Shown piece after piece: positions 1 through 8,223 of a stretch of 64,000 nucleotides of DNA. A program made the position numbers and the translations under genes. The first letter of the stretch is position 1; every line of letters starts with the position of its first letter. This DNA is from Methanomassiliicoccales archaeon (GTDB lineage Archaea; Thermoplasmatota; Thermoplasmata; RBG-16-68-12; SOIM01): assembly GCA_004377185.1 (NCBI GenBank), contig SOIM01000012.1, positions 1 to 64,000 of the forward strand, read 5' to 3'. The notes under the pieces were generated by a model. The model made no database searches. It saw nothing but the letters and a program-made list of their open reading frames with translations, and was not told where the DNA came from.

Positions 1-1
1 C

Positions 2-526
2 GTCACCTTCCGGAGGAACCTCTCTGCCCAGATAATAGGGAATGATGTTGATCTGAGGTGGGGGTATGTGGCAGAAGCGAGCAGGTATCTGATATTCAGA
101 AGCGAAAGAAGAGATGGTCTTCATAATCTCTCATTGTCCCCAATCGCAGAGACGATATCGAACAATTGGCAGGATATTTCAATCATCGGAAATGAGAAAA
201 GCGAGTATTACTACACGGTCATCCCCGTAGATTCCCAAGGAGAGTTGGGAAGTAGCACATACAGCATCGGAGTGTTCACCGAAATCTACCTAGCAGGTTC
301 GGATACCTTCGCATTGCCACTTGAGCCAATGGAAGTATACTCAATAGACTGGTATTGTGACAATATTCCCAACATTGTTGGAATTGTTCACTTGATGAAA
401 GGCATGTGGAGACTCCACGCGATAGAGATGCCCGAAGGAGTCTATGATGCAATTGCCACGCTTGGCAAAGGATATCAGATCTTATTCAACGGAACAACAA
501 CAATATTTACTTTCATCGGATATTAG
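2..526 (+). CDS. C-terminal part of a secreted modular surface protein (5' partial)
   Basis: The frame is open from the window edge, upstream of the first start listed in the ORF track, so the 5' end lies outside. The visible part holds a fibronectin-III-like strand pattern (RYLIFRSERR) followed by a characteristic tail: FALPLEP, KGMWRLHAIEMPEGVYD, GKGYQILF and a terminal FIGY. The same tail closes the proteins at 36380-38083 and 38459-40345, both of which have signal peptides, so this one is probably exported too. No transmembrane anchor is visible. The function is unknown, and adhesion or surface coating is only inferred from the modular architecture. Family membership is firm because of the repeated motif order. 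Confidence 0.8.
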   Translation, partial: VTFRRNLSAQIIGNDVDLRWGYVAEASRYLIFRSERRDGLHNLSLSPIAETISNNWQDISIIGNEKSEYYYTVIPVDSQGELGSSTYSIGVFTEIYLAGSDTFALPLEPMEVYSIDWYCDNIPNIVGIVHLMKGMWRLHAIEMPEGVYDAIATLGKGYQILFNGTTTIFTFIGY

Positions 527-946
527 TGGGAATTAATACTCAGGGGAGCAGAGATATCGTGGAGCTCCTGGTAAGAATGAAGATTTCACATGTTCAACAC
601 ACAATCTTCAATGAACGTGAAAATGCACAACTGTTGACCTTGTCTAGGATTTTGGTGACCTAGGTATAGACTTTCGCGGATCACTTCGAAATAGAGATGC
701 GGTGGGGGCCATAGGCTTGCAAACGAGGACTGCGAATAGGAGGTTCACACTAACCTCATTCAAGTAGGCATCCGTGGGCATCAACATGAAGCCCCGTCAT
801 CAAACAAAGGGCTTGTCACAGCTCAATCTACTTCTTGCCTGAGTGAAAATAGGGACAAGCTCACACGCATGTCAGAAGGATTACACACCTGACATTTCAC
901 AACAAGTCGTCAAAACAACGACTGTCCTCTTGTCATACCCATCTCA
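527..946. other. Intergenic stretch, possible decayed TnpB-like remnant
   Basis: No intact gene is visible. Around 660-770 the + frame reads a degenerate stretch containing NRDAVGAI, which resembles the DRD-type C-terminal motif of TnpB. It is followed at about 789 by GAAGCCCCGTC, a sequence often seen after tnpB genes. Both hints are weak. A small inverted repeat (AGTCGT/ACGACT, 905-923) lies just past the stop of the minus-strand gene at 947 and could help end its transcript. Confidence 0.3.
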
Positions 947-1252
947 TTAGTCGATCTGACTGCCACTTTCCTGTCTCCATTTCCGTTCCATTATATGCAA
1001 TGAATCTACAGGGGTGTGAGCCAATTCAAGACCTATTGGCGTAAGCACATGAAACATCCTCCAGGGAAATCCACGTTCATTTCGTACGCTGACAAATCCT
1101 GCTTGTACTAACTGCTCTATTGCATCACACACGGACTGCCGACAAGCGGAGACCTCATGAATTAGTTCAGTCTTTGTGGCTTCCTTACTCTTTGAGAGGT
1201 AAGAAATACATTCCAGAACACCAGCCTTTTCCACAAGCTTGGTAATGTTCAT
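947..1252 (-). CDS. Winged-helix transcriptional regulator (MarR/ArsR-like fold)
   Basis: A protein of 101 residues with a classic winged-helix layout: an N-terminal helix, the helix-turn-helix at about residues 25-55 (TKTELIHEV then SVCDAIEQLVQAGFV), and a wing near residues 55-72. It probably binds DNA as a dimer and acts as a local repressor or activator, but no ligand-binding residues are visible. It starts at ATG 1252, 13 bp after the stop of the small gene at 1266-1496 on the same strand, so the two may be co-transcribed. The family is general and the target is unknown. Confidence 0.65.
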   Translation of the reverse strand: MNITKLVEKAGVLECISYLSKSKEATKTELIHEVSACRQSVCDAIEQLVQAGFVSVRNERGFPWRMFHVLTPIGLELAHTPVDSLHIMERKWRQESGSQID

Positions 1253-1265
1253 TCAGTTTTCCTCC

Positions 1266-1496
1266 TCAACGGTCTTCGAGGTTCAATGATGGGAATTTCC
1301 TCGCTTTAGAACCCCATAGAACTGGTTCTATTAGAGTTTTGCCTGAGTATTTTCGCTTTTCAAAGCCTTCAAGCCAACCAATTAACCCGTGAGCAAAATG
1401 ATGCTCATTACCTGTTCCTGTCCTTCTTTGCCTGAATTGAGAGGCAACATCAAGGATAGTGTAAGGGCCAATCCCACTCCAGACATCACTTTCCAC
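1266..1496 (-). CDS. Hypothetical protein, 76 aa
   Basis: A short open frame with a GTG start, because a stop codon lies four codons upstream. It ends 13 bp before the winged-helix gene, and this spacing is the main argument that it is real. The protein is mixed and basic, with an aromatic-rich middle (HHFAHGLIGWLEGFEKRKYSGK), and shows no signal peptide, membrane segment or recognised domain. It could be the remaining 3' part of a larger decayed gene. Confidence 0.35.
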   Translation of the reverse strand: MESDVWSGIGPYTILDVASQFRQRRTGTGNEHHFAHGLIGWLEGFEKRKYSGKTLIEPVLWGSKARKFPSLNLEDR

Positions 1497-2240
1497 AAGA
1501 GACCTTCAATCGCCTACAGATTGGCGTGAAGCATGCTGTTGCAATCAAAAGAATGAACTCACCTTTTTCCACGATAGCAAACTTCTTCCACTTCAAAAAA
1601 GGCTAGTCCCTTTCGGCCTATCGGGGAAAAGGTTAGCCCCGCGGCCAGAATATGATCCAAAGTACTATTGTCTTCGCAATTACCTACTAGAGTAGTCAAG
1701 AAGGTCGTCTTTGATGAATTAGCATCCTTCATTCCAGATGCTCTTGTTTCCCTTCTGATGGGGATCGAAGACTTATGTCAGAGTTGATAATGAACTTCGT
1801 CGTTTTCCAATTCTTGTATGTCGAATAATCAAAAAAGTAGAAGGGGGTTGTTGTGCTCAATTGCGTCCAACAATGGTGAGTCACTTCGTAATCGAAATCG
1901 TGAACATCAGAGATGATAAGGAAGAAGAATTCTGGCTTCGCATCAACAAAAACCCTCTGAACCACAGATATTTCATAATGGACTGGAAGTACCAAAAACA
2001 AGACAGTGACATCTTCCTGGCACTTGAGGAGGGTGGTGACCAAGAATTAAGGACAAAGGATTCCAACCTTCAGTCAACAACCTCCCAGTGGCTTGATATC
2101 GAGCGGAATTCCTTCAAGAGCAGAAGACATGTGTCACTAAACAACTGAGTTCGATACTTCATCCATTGAAAGCGAGAACCTGTTGTTTCTACTGCATTCT
2201 CTCTCAAACGACCCATGCTCAACCTCAAATGGTAAGATTG
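1497..2240. other. No confident gene; decayed ORF(s) leading into repeat copy R1
   Basis: The + frame is open from about 1759 to 2148 but lacks an ATG at its head (the track uses TTG 1861). It has protein-like composition between 1870 and 2040 and then runs straight into the dispersed repeat R1, so its last 30 or so codons are repeat sequence. The opposite-strand ORFs at 1729-2043 and 1881-2066 have poor composition. This is best read as a degraded cassette gene or chance coding potential. Nothing is recognisable at 1500-1730. Confidence 0.35.
2051..2115 (+). repeat. Dispersed repeat copy R1
   Basis: Core GGATTCCAACCTTCAGTCAA followed by CAACCTCCCAGTGGCTTGAT. It matches three other copies (R2 6053-6210, R3 6911-7040, R4 8224-8350) in the same orientation. 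R1 is the most diverged at its 3' end. It lies just upstream of the SAP/AlbA_2 gene. Confidence 0.75.
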
Positions 2241-2248
2241 TTATAAAC
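2241..2248 (+). promoter_or_regulatory. TATA box for the SAP/AlbA_2 gene
   Basis: TTATAAAC is centred about 23-26 nt upstream of ATG 2267. In archaea this spacing places transcription initiation at or next to the start codon, so the mRNA is probably leaderless. It supports start 2267 over the ATG at 2279. Confidence 0.65.
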
Positions 2249-2266
2249 TAAACTCGTTTCCCCAAG

Positions 2267-3208
2267 ATGGGTATAAGAATGGAACGAAAGCATTGGGGAG
2301 AGATGAGAGAGTTGCTGGAGGCCCTCTACTCTAATGATGTATCTGAACTCTGCTGGTACTTTGGACTACCCTATTCAGGAACGAAAAACCGGAAGATCAA
2401 TCGAATATTGAAATCAGACCTTGAATATCAAGATGTGAAGAGAAAGGTCCTCCTTTTGAGATTTGCATCTGAGATACTGCAGTATTTCTATTCGGACGAA
2501 CTGTCAGAAATACTCGACGACCTTGACCTGCCCGTATCCGGGAACAAAGATGAGAAGATACTGAGAATCGTTTTCAGTGATATGGTGAGCCCTAGGGAAT
2601 TGCTGGAAACGAGAGTAACAGATGAAATCGATGAAATCTACTCTGATCTATTCGATGAGGAGAATGAATTGACGAGAAATAGTGCATTGGACAGAATCCT
2701 GCATCACTTCGACATAACTGACGTAGAAACAGAAAGAGAAGAGGGGGACCAGACGGGAAAGAAGCGAGAGAAGTTGGATTTGGACAATCTCAAGAAGTTC
2801 CTTGAAACTGAAGAGGGACAAACACTTGAGTTCAAGAGTCACAAGATTCTGGGTAGAAAAATTGACATTGCGAAGATACTGTGTGCATTTGCTAATAGAG
2901 ATGGAGGCAAATTGCTGATTGGAGTAAGTGATGATAGAACTCTTTCCGGAATGAAGGCCAAAGAGAAATACCATGAGGACTACATCCGACAGATTGCTAG
3001 ATTCAGGTGCGCACCACCCGTTCCATTAACGTTTCAGGTTGTCTCATCGACACAGGGGGATGTCTATGTGATAGAAGTCCTTAGGAAGAAACCTCGCAGC
3101 ACTCCCTTTGGGGTCAAAACCAAGGTTGGAGGAACAACGTATTTCGTGAGGGATGGGTCAATGGTTGTGGAAGCCCATCCATCAGAACTCAAGGACATTA
3201 TTGATTGA
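2267..3208 (+). CDS. Tandem SAP-like repeats fused to an AlbA_2 (Schlafen-type) domain
   Basis: A protein of 313 residues. The N-terminal half has two related units of the SAP-like type (about residues 20-50 with LPYSGTKNRKINRIL, and about 78-108 with LPVSGNKDEKILRIV), a fold usually involved in DNA binding. An acidic linker follows, then an AlbA_2/Schlafen-type domain at about 175-305 (EGQTLEFKSHK, AFANRDGGKLLIGVSDD, a closing YFVRDGS). AlbA_2 domains occur in transcription regulators and in Schlafen-like nucleases, so a nucleic-acid-binding regulatory or defence role is likely but not proven. The gene is the first of the repeat-bounded block and has its own TATA box. The fusion with two SAP-like units is the unusual feature. 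Confidence 0.75.
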   Translation: MGIRMERKHWGEMRELLEALYSNDVSELCWYFGLPYSGTKNRKINRILKSDLEYQDVKRKVLLLRFASEILQYFYSDELSEILDDLDLPVSGNKDEKILRIVFSDMVSPRELLETRVTDEIDEIYSDLFDEENELTRNSALDRILHHFDITDVETEREEGDQTGKKREKLDLDNLKKFLETEEGQTLEFKSHKILGRKIDIAKILCAFANRDGGKLLIGVSDDRTLSGMKAKEKYHEDYIRQIARFRCAPPVPLTFQVVSSTQGDVYVIEVLRKKPRSTPFGVKTKVGGTTYFVRDGSMVVEAHPSELKDIID

Positions 3209-3344
3209 TCTTGCTTCGGGAGTTGTCACCCAGGCCTGGCGTTAGACGTTGTGCAACGTTACCATGGGGTGTTCTTTGGATCCGGTTTTGAAGCGTAAGG
3301 TTGATTGACAAACACACGAAGGACAAAGCAGTACAGGTTGGCAA

Positions 3345-4169
3345 CTACCGGCGAAATGAATGCCATTCCAACTTGTATACAGAGAATAAGTCTTCGATTG
3401 CAACGAGAAGGCTAGGATACACTTCAGCTAGAATCAGCTTCTTCTCGAAGAGATTGTAGAGACTCTGGATATCGGTTGCTTTGAGCACTGTTCTGAACGT
3501 TTCATTCCCCGAACGATCTAAGTCCCAAAGCTCGACCCGATCTTCGTCAAAGAATCGGAAATGCGCATGCGCGAAGGCATTTCTCAGGTGAGTTGTGTCT
3601 GCTTTACCATCACTCCCTTTACTCCACAGCATCAGGAAATCCTCCACGAGTTGCTCTCGGTCCTTCCGTGAGCTCGTCGAGGGAGATGCCCAATAGTGGA
3701 TTCTGGCTCTGACAAACGCTCCCTTCGTCTCATAGCGTATGATGTGACCCAAACCTGCCAGCAAGATTGAGCTTTGGATGTCACTAGTCCGATGAAGTGC
3801 ACGAGTGAGGAAGCCCAGCGAAGCTTCTAGCTGCGAGAGTTGCTCTTGACTCCACGATACACCAAAAGGCTCCATACGTTTCCCTTTTCGACGCTTCACC
3901 TCGAAAGTCCTCTGAAGAATTCGATCTAGAATCGCCAGTCCTTCGGCGAGCGTTTTATCCTGCTGAGAATATTCCAGGACCAAGGTGGTGACACAATCCT
4001 CAAAAAGTCCCCAGTCCCAAGCTTCCTTTTCAGCTCGGCGTCGGAGCAGGATGGATAATGCGTCAGAGGAGTCGACGAGACCTAATGTCCGGGCTGTGAC
4101 CTCGAGGTCCCTCAGCCGTTCGAAAGCCGCCTCCTCTTGAATCCCTTTCCAAACCAGAGGACGCTCCAT
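3345..4169 (-). CDS. HEPN-like protein with R-x4-H motif
   Basis: An all-helical protein of 274 residues. Near the C-terminus it has LRNAFAHAHFRF, in which R196 and H201 form the R-x4-H motif typical of HEPN ribonucleases. The following FDEDRVELWDLD resembles the segment after the motif in HEPN proteins of abortive-infection type. If active it would cut RNA, but this is inferred from the motif alone. The start is ATG 4169, with a weak TATA-like TTAAGTT about 27 nt upstream. It is convergent with the SAP/AlbA_2 gene and lies in the same repeat-bounded segment (R1-R2), as expected for a defence or toxin module. No partner antitoxin is recognisable next to it. Confidence 0.6.
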   Translation of the reverse strand: MERPLVWKGIQEEAAFERLRDLEVTARTLGLVDSSDALSILLRRRAEKEAWDWGLFEDCVTTLVLEYSQQDKTLAEGLAILDRILQRTFEVKRRKGKRMEPFGVSWSQEQLSQLEASLGFLTRALHRTSDIQSSILLAGLGHIIRYETKGAFVRARIHYWASPSTSSRKDREQLVEDFLMLWSKGSDGKADTTHLRNAFAHAHFRFFDEDRVELWDLDRSGNETFRTVLKATDIQSLYNLFEKKLILAEVYPSLLVAIEDLFSVYKLEWHSFRR

Positions 4170-4366
4170 ATCTGGGAACTATACAGTTGGTGCAACTTAA
4201 CCATTTCGAGGAGATGCCCAACCATGGGAGAAGGGCAAATAGCCGGACAGTCCTCAATAGTCATTGATCTGAGGGTAAGCATATGAGAGTCCCAGAGTGG
4301 GTGAGTTGTGCTGGACCAAGGGAGTGTCAAACCGAATCTATGTTAGAAGACCTCGGCTCAACAACC

Positions 4367-5914
4367 TCATCTAGGTTTGCTTAGCTTCAGAAGTTTCTTA
4401 GAATTCCTAATCGCATACCTCGAAATCTCAGAGAGCCTATTGTCTAGGAACTGACGCAACGGAATGACATAACTATCAATGAATGGTGCGATGTCGCGAA
4501 CTTCATAGTTCGGATATCCTTGGCTGCTCATCGCCTTCTTGAGTTGTGACACGGTGAGATTTGATATCTCCAAGAGACTCTTGAGTCCAAGTCTGCTGAG
4601 AATGGCTTCGGTTTCTTCTCTGAGGTATTCCTTCTCTCGTTGAGAAATATCTTTGACGAGGAAATCAAGAGAAAGCATGTCTGCAAGGTCAAGAAAAGTG
4701 ACATCGAAGTCAGTCAGCAATTCTTGGAACGTCTTTCTGTCCCTTTTGAAGAAAGCTGTCCATTTCTGGTAGAAATCTTTCTGGGCTGGTCTAAGAGTAG
4801 TAGGGTCTTCTGGATAGAAATAGGCATCATTGACAATCAGGGGAATAGCCACAAGACCTGCACGCTTGAGCTCTTCCATATTCAGACTAGGTATCTCTGA
4901 GAAATGCTTCCGTACGAAATCCTCAGCAGTGGAGAATCTGGAAGAAACCCTCAGGATGCTGACTGACTGGTTCCTCGTAGCTTTGCCCCTTGTGTATAAC
5001 CAACCCGGAGCGACAATCCTGTTCGAGACTGCGTTTATTCTTTCTTTCAAATATCTGTCTCCACCCCTTTTCTCTTGCTTCAGAATCAAAAATGTATTGA
5101 ATGATTCCCGGGATGGCTTCCTCTTAGGAGTCATGGCAGACAAGCCTTTGATCAATCTCCTTCCGCTCATTTTCCTTCTCACCAAATCGAGCAAATCACT
5201 TCCTTTGCCGAGTTCGTAAACCATAAAACTGAGTTGAGGATCAGACAGTTCCAAGCTGACTTTGTTTCTTTCGATGGCGTCCATATCACTTCTTAGGTAT
5301 CGTCGAAAATCCTCCAAATCAAACACTCCTCCTCGACTTCGCAGATATACAACGGATTTGACAAAGGTTTCACCTTCTGGCGAATAGACCGGGCCAGTAT
5401 CCAAAAAGACTATGTTCTCGCCCAAGAAAGCCCTCAGAATTGATTTCGTCAGTCTCTTTCGGCGTCGGTTCAGTTTCTCTGAGGTGATGTGGAGTACAAG
5501 ATGATGAAAGACCTCTATTCCAAACTCATCCACAATTGCGTCTCTACATCTGTTTTGAATTGCTTGATCAGCCACTTCCTCCAGGAATAGTGAATCTGAG
5601 GAAGGAATCTCATCCAAACGCCTGAAAAGAGAGAGTGTAGATTCTCCATCGTCAATGGACTTACCGACAACAAATGCGGGAAATCTTCTCTCTATGGCGT
5701 CTTCGAACTCAGAAAGCAATGTCTTTATGGTCCGCAGTTTTGCCTTTGTCTTCTCATATTCCTCCAGTCTGTCGTAGAGCCAAGGAATCAAACCAGCTAT
5801 GAACGTGATGAGAGACACAATCGCTCCTAAGGTATTCTGAAGTAGGAATAGAACGACAAACAGCGATATTGCGACAAGGGACATCAATAGTCCGACAACA
5901 GATTTCCTCCGCAC
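4367..5914 (-). CDS. Membrane-anchored helical protein, 515 aa, unknown function
   Basis: Two hydrophobic helices occupy residues 6-26 and 28-47, followed by a charged helical region (DRLEEYEKTKAKLRTIKTLL) and a long cytosolic part without a recognised catalytic motif. The start codon is GTG 5914. It is supported by a TATA box (TTTTATA on the minus strand, 5937-5943) about 26 nt upstream, so a leaderless mRNA is expected. The gene ends close to the HEPN-like gene and is bounded upstream by repeat copy R2. Architectures with a short N-terminal membrane anchor plus a large cytosolic domain are common among defence effectors, but nothing in this sequence proves that role. Confidence 0.6.
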   Translation of the reverse strand: MRRKSVVGLLMSLVAISLFVVLFLLQNTLGAIVSLITFIAGLIPWLYDRLEEYEKTKAKLRTIKTLLSEFEDAIERRFPAFVVGKSIDDGESTLSLFRRLDEIPSSDSLFLEEVADQAIQNRCRDAIVDEFGIEVFHHLVLHITSEKLNRRRKRLTKSILRAFLGENIVFLDTGPVYSPEGETFVKSVVYLRSRGGVFDLEDFRRYLRSDMDAIERNKVSLELSDPQLSFMVYELGKGSDLLDLVRRKMSGRRLIKGLSAMTPKRKPSRESFNTFLILKQEKRGGDRYLKERINAVSNRIVAPGWLYTRGKATRNQSVSILRVSSRFSTAEDFVRKHFSEIPSLNMEELKRAGLVAIPLIVNDAYFYPEDPTTLRPAQKDFYQKWTAFFKRDRKTFQELLTDFDVTFLDLADMLSLDFLVKDISQREKEYLREETEAILSRLGLKSLLEISNLTVSQLKKAMSSQGYPNYEVRDIAPFIDSYVIPLRQFLDNRLSEISRYAIRNSKKLLKLSKPR

Positions 5915-5935
5915 ATTCGAAAATCGGCTTTGGTG

Positions 5936-5944
5936 CTATAAAAG
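5936..5944 (-). promoter_or_regulatory. TATA box for the 515-aa membrane protein
   Basis: CTTTTATAGC on the minus strand, centred about 26 nt before GTG 5914. The spacing predicts a leaderless transcript starting with GTG and decides the start. Confidence 0.6.
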
Positions 5945-6052
5945 GTTGCTCCGTCGCCAACCCTTTCCCTAAGGGCTTTCGTGCTAGAAATCAGATTCTG
6001 TTGAGTAAATTCCAACGTTGAAGCCGCCAAATATGTGTTGCTCCGTGAATAG

Positions 6053-6210
6053 GGATCAAGGGCAAAGGATTCCAACCTTTAGTCAACAACCCCCCAGTGG
6101 CTTGACTTTTGACAGAATCTCCAAGCTTCGTCGGGCTCCATTGGCAGAGAACCCCTCCCGCCTTGGATAGAGAGAGATGCCTCATGGTCCATTGAATTGC
6201 CAATGTGCGG
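6053..6210 (+). repeat. Dispersed repeat copy R2
   Basis: AAAGGATTCCAACCTTTAGT, then CAACAACCCCCCAGTGGCTT, then a diverged right part (GGGCTCCATTGGCAGAGAAC) aligning with GGTTCCATTTGCCAGAAAC of R4. It lies between the 515-aa gene and the 208-aa gene. An in-frame stop here (NL*STTPQWL) argues that the repeat is not a conserved protein segment. Confidence 0.75.
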
Positions 6211-6246
6211 AAACATTTATGGTTGATTCATGGGATGTGCTGAATC

Positions 6247-6873
6247 GTGTACAGAGAGTATTCGAAGATATCTGGAATTCGCTTTGATGAGCAACTTCAG
6301 GCGTTTGAGGTTGACGTGTATCCAGTATTTTCACGAGATTGGCCTACTGCTGGAGAAGTACCGGAGTCCTCTCCACTGCCATTCCCATTGGGGCACAGAT
6401 GTGTTGGCCTCGACCTCTTGAGAGATGTGAGAAGTCGGTTTCCCAATCTCGCCGTGGTGTTTCGAGATGGAAACGTTGACGAAGACATCTTCATCAAAAC
6501 AGATATCTCTCATCCATCCTTGCAGAAGAGGATTCTAAGAGCCGAAGGCCCTCGGCTGTTTGGACGCAACCTTGGCGCAGGTAAACGAGTAACTTATCTT
6601 ATCGCCGAAGTGGGAGGACTCGACCTGCTTGGTCTTGCTGAAGGATTCGTCAATCAATGCGCTCCGGCTGTCTTCTTCTATTGTGCGAATGTGGAGGAAA
6701 CATCTTCAGAGGATTTGATTCGCGCTCTGGAGGATTCCTTAGATGAGACGAGCCTGATCCGCGAACTCATGAGGTGCTGTGATCTCCTTCTCAGCACAGG
6801 ACCCGATGCATATTACTTCACCGTTCGGTCAAAGGAAGAATCCTCCCTGAGGGGCGTTGTCGAATCGAGCTAA
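6247..6873 (+). CDS. Hypothetical protein, 208 aa, in a repeat-bounded cassette
   Basis: The protein is not recognised. It has balanced composition and alternating strand and helix segments, including RFPNLAVVFRDGN, GKRVTYLIAEVGGLDLLGLAEGF and a C-terminal CCDLLLSTGPDAYYFTVRS. No signal peptide or membrane segment is visible. The start is GTG 6247, and a TATA-like CATTTATGG about 30 nt upstream fits near-leaderless expression. It is the only gene between repeat copies R2 and R3, so it looks like a single-gene cassette. Neighbouring cassettes carry nuclease-like and barstar-like proteins, which suggests a related defence or immunity role as inference only. Confidence 0.55.
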   Translation: MYREYSKISGIRFDEQLQAFEVDVYPVFSRDWPTAGEVPESSPLPFPLGHRCVGLDLLRDVRSRFPNLAVVFRDGNVDEDIFIKTDISHPSLQKRILRAEGPRLFGRNLGAGKRVTYLIAEVGGLDLLGLAEGFVNQCAPAVFFYCANVEETSSEDLIRALEDSLDETSLIRELMRCCDLLLSTGPDAYYFTVRSKEESSLRGVVESS

Positions 6874-6910
6874 TGAGTTACTGGAAGCATGTATTGGAAA
6901 TCCAATATGT

Positions 6911-7040
6911 GACAAGGGAAGTTGCGCGTGGGGGTTCCAACCTCAGTCAACTACCCCCCCAGTGGCTTACAATTGAGTAATCTCCTAGTCAAACTCTGTC
7001 AGGTTCCATCGGCTTGATGTGTCATTGTCCGAAAGGAAAT
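6911..7040 (+). repeat. Dispersed repeat copy R3
   Basis: GGGGTTCCAACCTCAGTCAA, CCCCAGTGGCTTACAATTGA, then TAATCTCCTAGTCAAACTCT and GTCATTGTCCGAAAGG. It aligns with R4 over almost its whole length, apart from an extra GAAGTTGCGCGTGG near the left end and one missing base in the core. It lies between the 208-aa gene and the barstar-like gene. Confidence 0.8.
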
Positions 7041-7083
7041 GCGATACAGAGGACAAGGCCCTTCAGAATCAATCTCGTGGGGG

Positions 7084-8130
7084 CTATTCGGTGATTCTTC
7101 TGGACACCCGAATCGCTTGAATTCGAGTGGTCAGAAATGGAAAGAAGTACTCCTCATCGAAGGGGAATAAGTAGAGGAAGGAATTCTCCCTTATAGACTC
7201 GTCACCCATTACTTCCCATGATGCCGTGAGAAGCATCGTCACGGGCTGAGGCTTCCAATCGAATTTGGGGGAGATAATCTCTCCTTGAGGACCTAGAAAC
7301 CCGAGACTGTTTTCGTGAGCGTCCTCGGCCATGGCTTGGAAGATGGCCTTGAACGAGTCTGGGTTCTCTTGATAGAGAACGTGCGCGTTCCTCCATATCC
7401 AATAGGTCCGACTGGTCGTGTCCTGGGCTAGGGCCTCGCAACGGAGTATGTCATCCATAGCGTCCAGGTTCGAACCCATGTAATCCGCAAGAGGTACGGC
7501 CCGCCGAAGCTCTGAGTACAGCCCCTCGCTGTCCGTCACGGATTCTCCGCGTATGAGTATGACAAGATCGGTCGGGTTCCTTGTGCTCGTGAATCGCTCA
7601 AGAAAACTGTCGTGCAAATCGCTCAGACCCTTGTCCCATAGGAGAAGTATGTGATGGTTTCCAGCGACCACTTCCTCTATTGAGGTCATTAGCTCATCCA
7701 GATTCCTAGGCCGAATCTCGCGTGGGGCCGGTACTGCCGCCCAGTCCCGATCTGACTTTGAGGTCCCTGGTTTTTCATGAGGTTCCAAATACTGAAGAGT
7801 GCCCATCCCTTTCGCAACTTTGCCCCCATCGCTGTCGAGAAGTTCTATCTTCACATCAATGGGGATCTCCGTGGAGATGTCTTTAATTGATTGTCCCCTT
7901 TGTCGGGGAGTGACAATAACGGTGCGGTTGAGGAGCTCAGGACAACTCAAACTGCTCATTATGATCTTTAGTCCCTTGTGACGGCGACGTCCTTCGAAAG
8001 GCCAGAGGAAAATGACGCATCCTATGGACTCTTGTCCTGAAGCCAACGGTGGACTCCCTTTCTTCACGAAAAGTCGTACAAAGGAACTCTTCAAATCCGC
8101 ACCTATACTAATTCCTCCACGTCTTAACAT
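7084..8130 (-). CDS. Barstar-like domain protein
   Basis: The key segment reads LVILIRGESVTDSEGLYSEL, then PLADYMGSNLDAMDDIL, then TYWIWRNAHVLYQENPDSFK. This matches the order of elements in barstar-family barnase inhibitors (strand, helix, the yfG-NlDALwD helix, and a late strand and helix). Barstars bind and block secreted or polymorphic RNase toxins. Here the domain is the middle of a protein of about 348 residues, far longer than the usual 90 or so, with uncharacterised N- and C-terminal parts. The track starts at TTG 8238, inside repeat copy R4. I prefer ATG 8130 because the first 36 codons are repeat-derived. It is the only gene between R3 and R4. No barnase-like partner is visible. Confidence 0.6.
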   Translation of the reverse strand: MLRRGGISIGADLKSSFVRLFVKKGSPPLASGQESIGCVIFLWPFEGRRRHKGLKIIMSSLSCPELLNRTVIVTPRQRGQSIKDISTEIPIDVKIELLDSDGGKVAKGMGTLQYLEPHEKPGTSKSDRDWAAVPAPREIRPRNLDELMTSIEEVVAGNHHILLLWDKGLSDLHDSFLERFTSTRNPTDLVILIRGESVTDSEGLYSELRRAVPLADYMGSNLDAMDDILRCEALAQDTTSRTYWIWRNAHVLYQENPDSFKAIFQAMAEDAHENSLGFLGPQGEIISPKFDWKPQPVTMLLTASWEVMGDESIRENSFLYLFPFDEEYFFPFLTTRIQAIRVSRRITE

Positions 8131-8223
8131 CTCCAAGAGAGATTGCCAAGACTTAACTCTTTTCCCCGAAGCGTCTCCTTGTGATGCCGGAAGTATGCGT
8201 TGCCGACTTGACCAATTGCTAGA

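Noticed and set aside
1881-2066. 61-aa minus-strand ORF (and the similar ORF start at 6075)
   Set aside because: Both begin inside the dispersed repeat at TTGGAATCC and share only repeat-derived codons, so they are not a gene family.
7461-7490. GGTTCGAACC, tRNA T-loop-like
   Set aside because: It lies in the coding sequence of the barstar-like protein (reverse strand, YMGSNL) and has no tRNA context.
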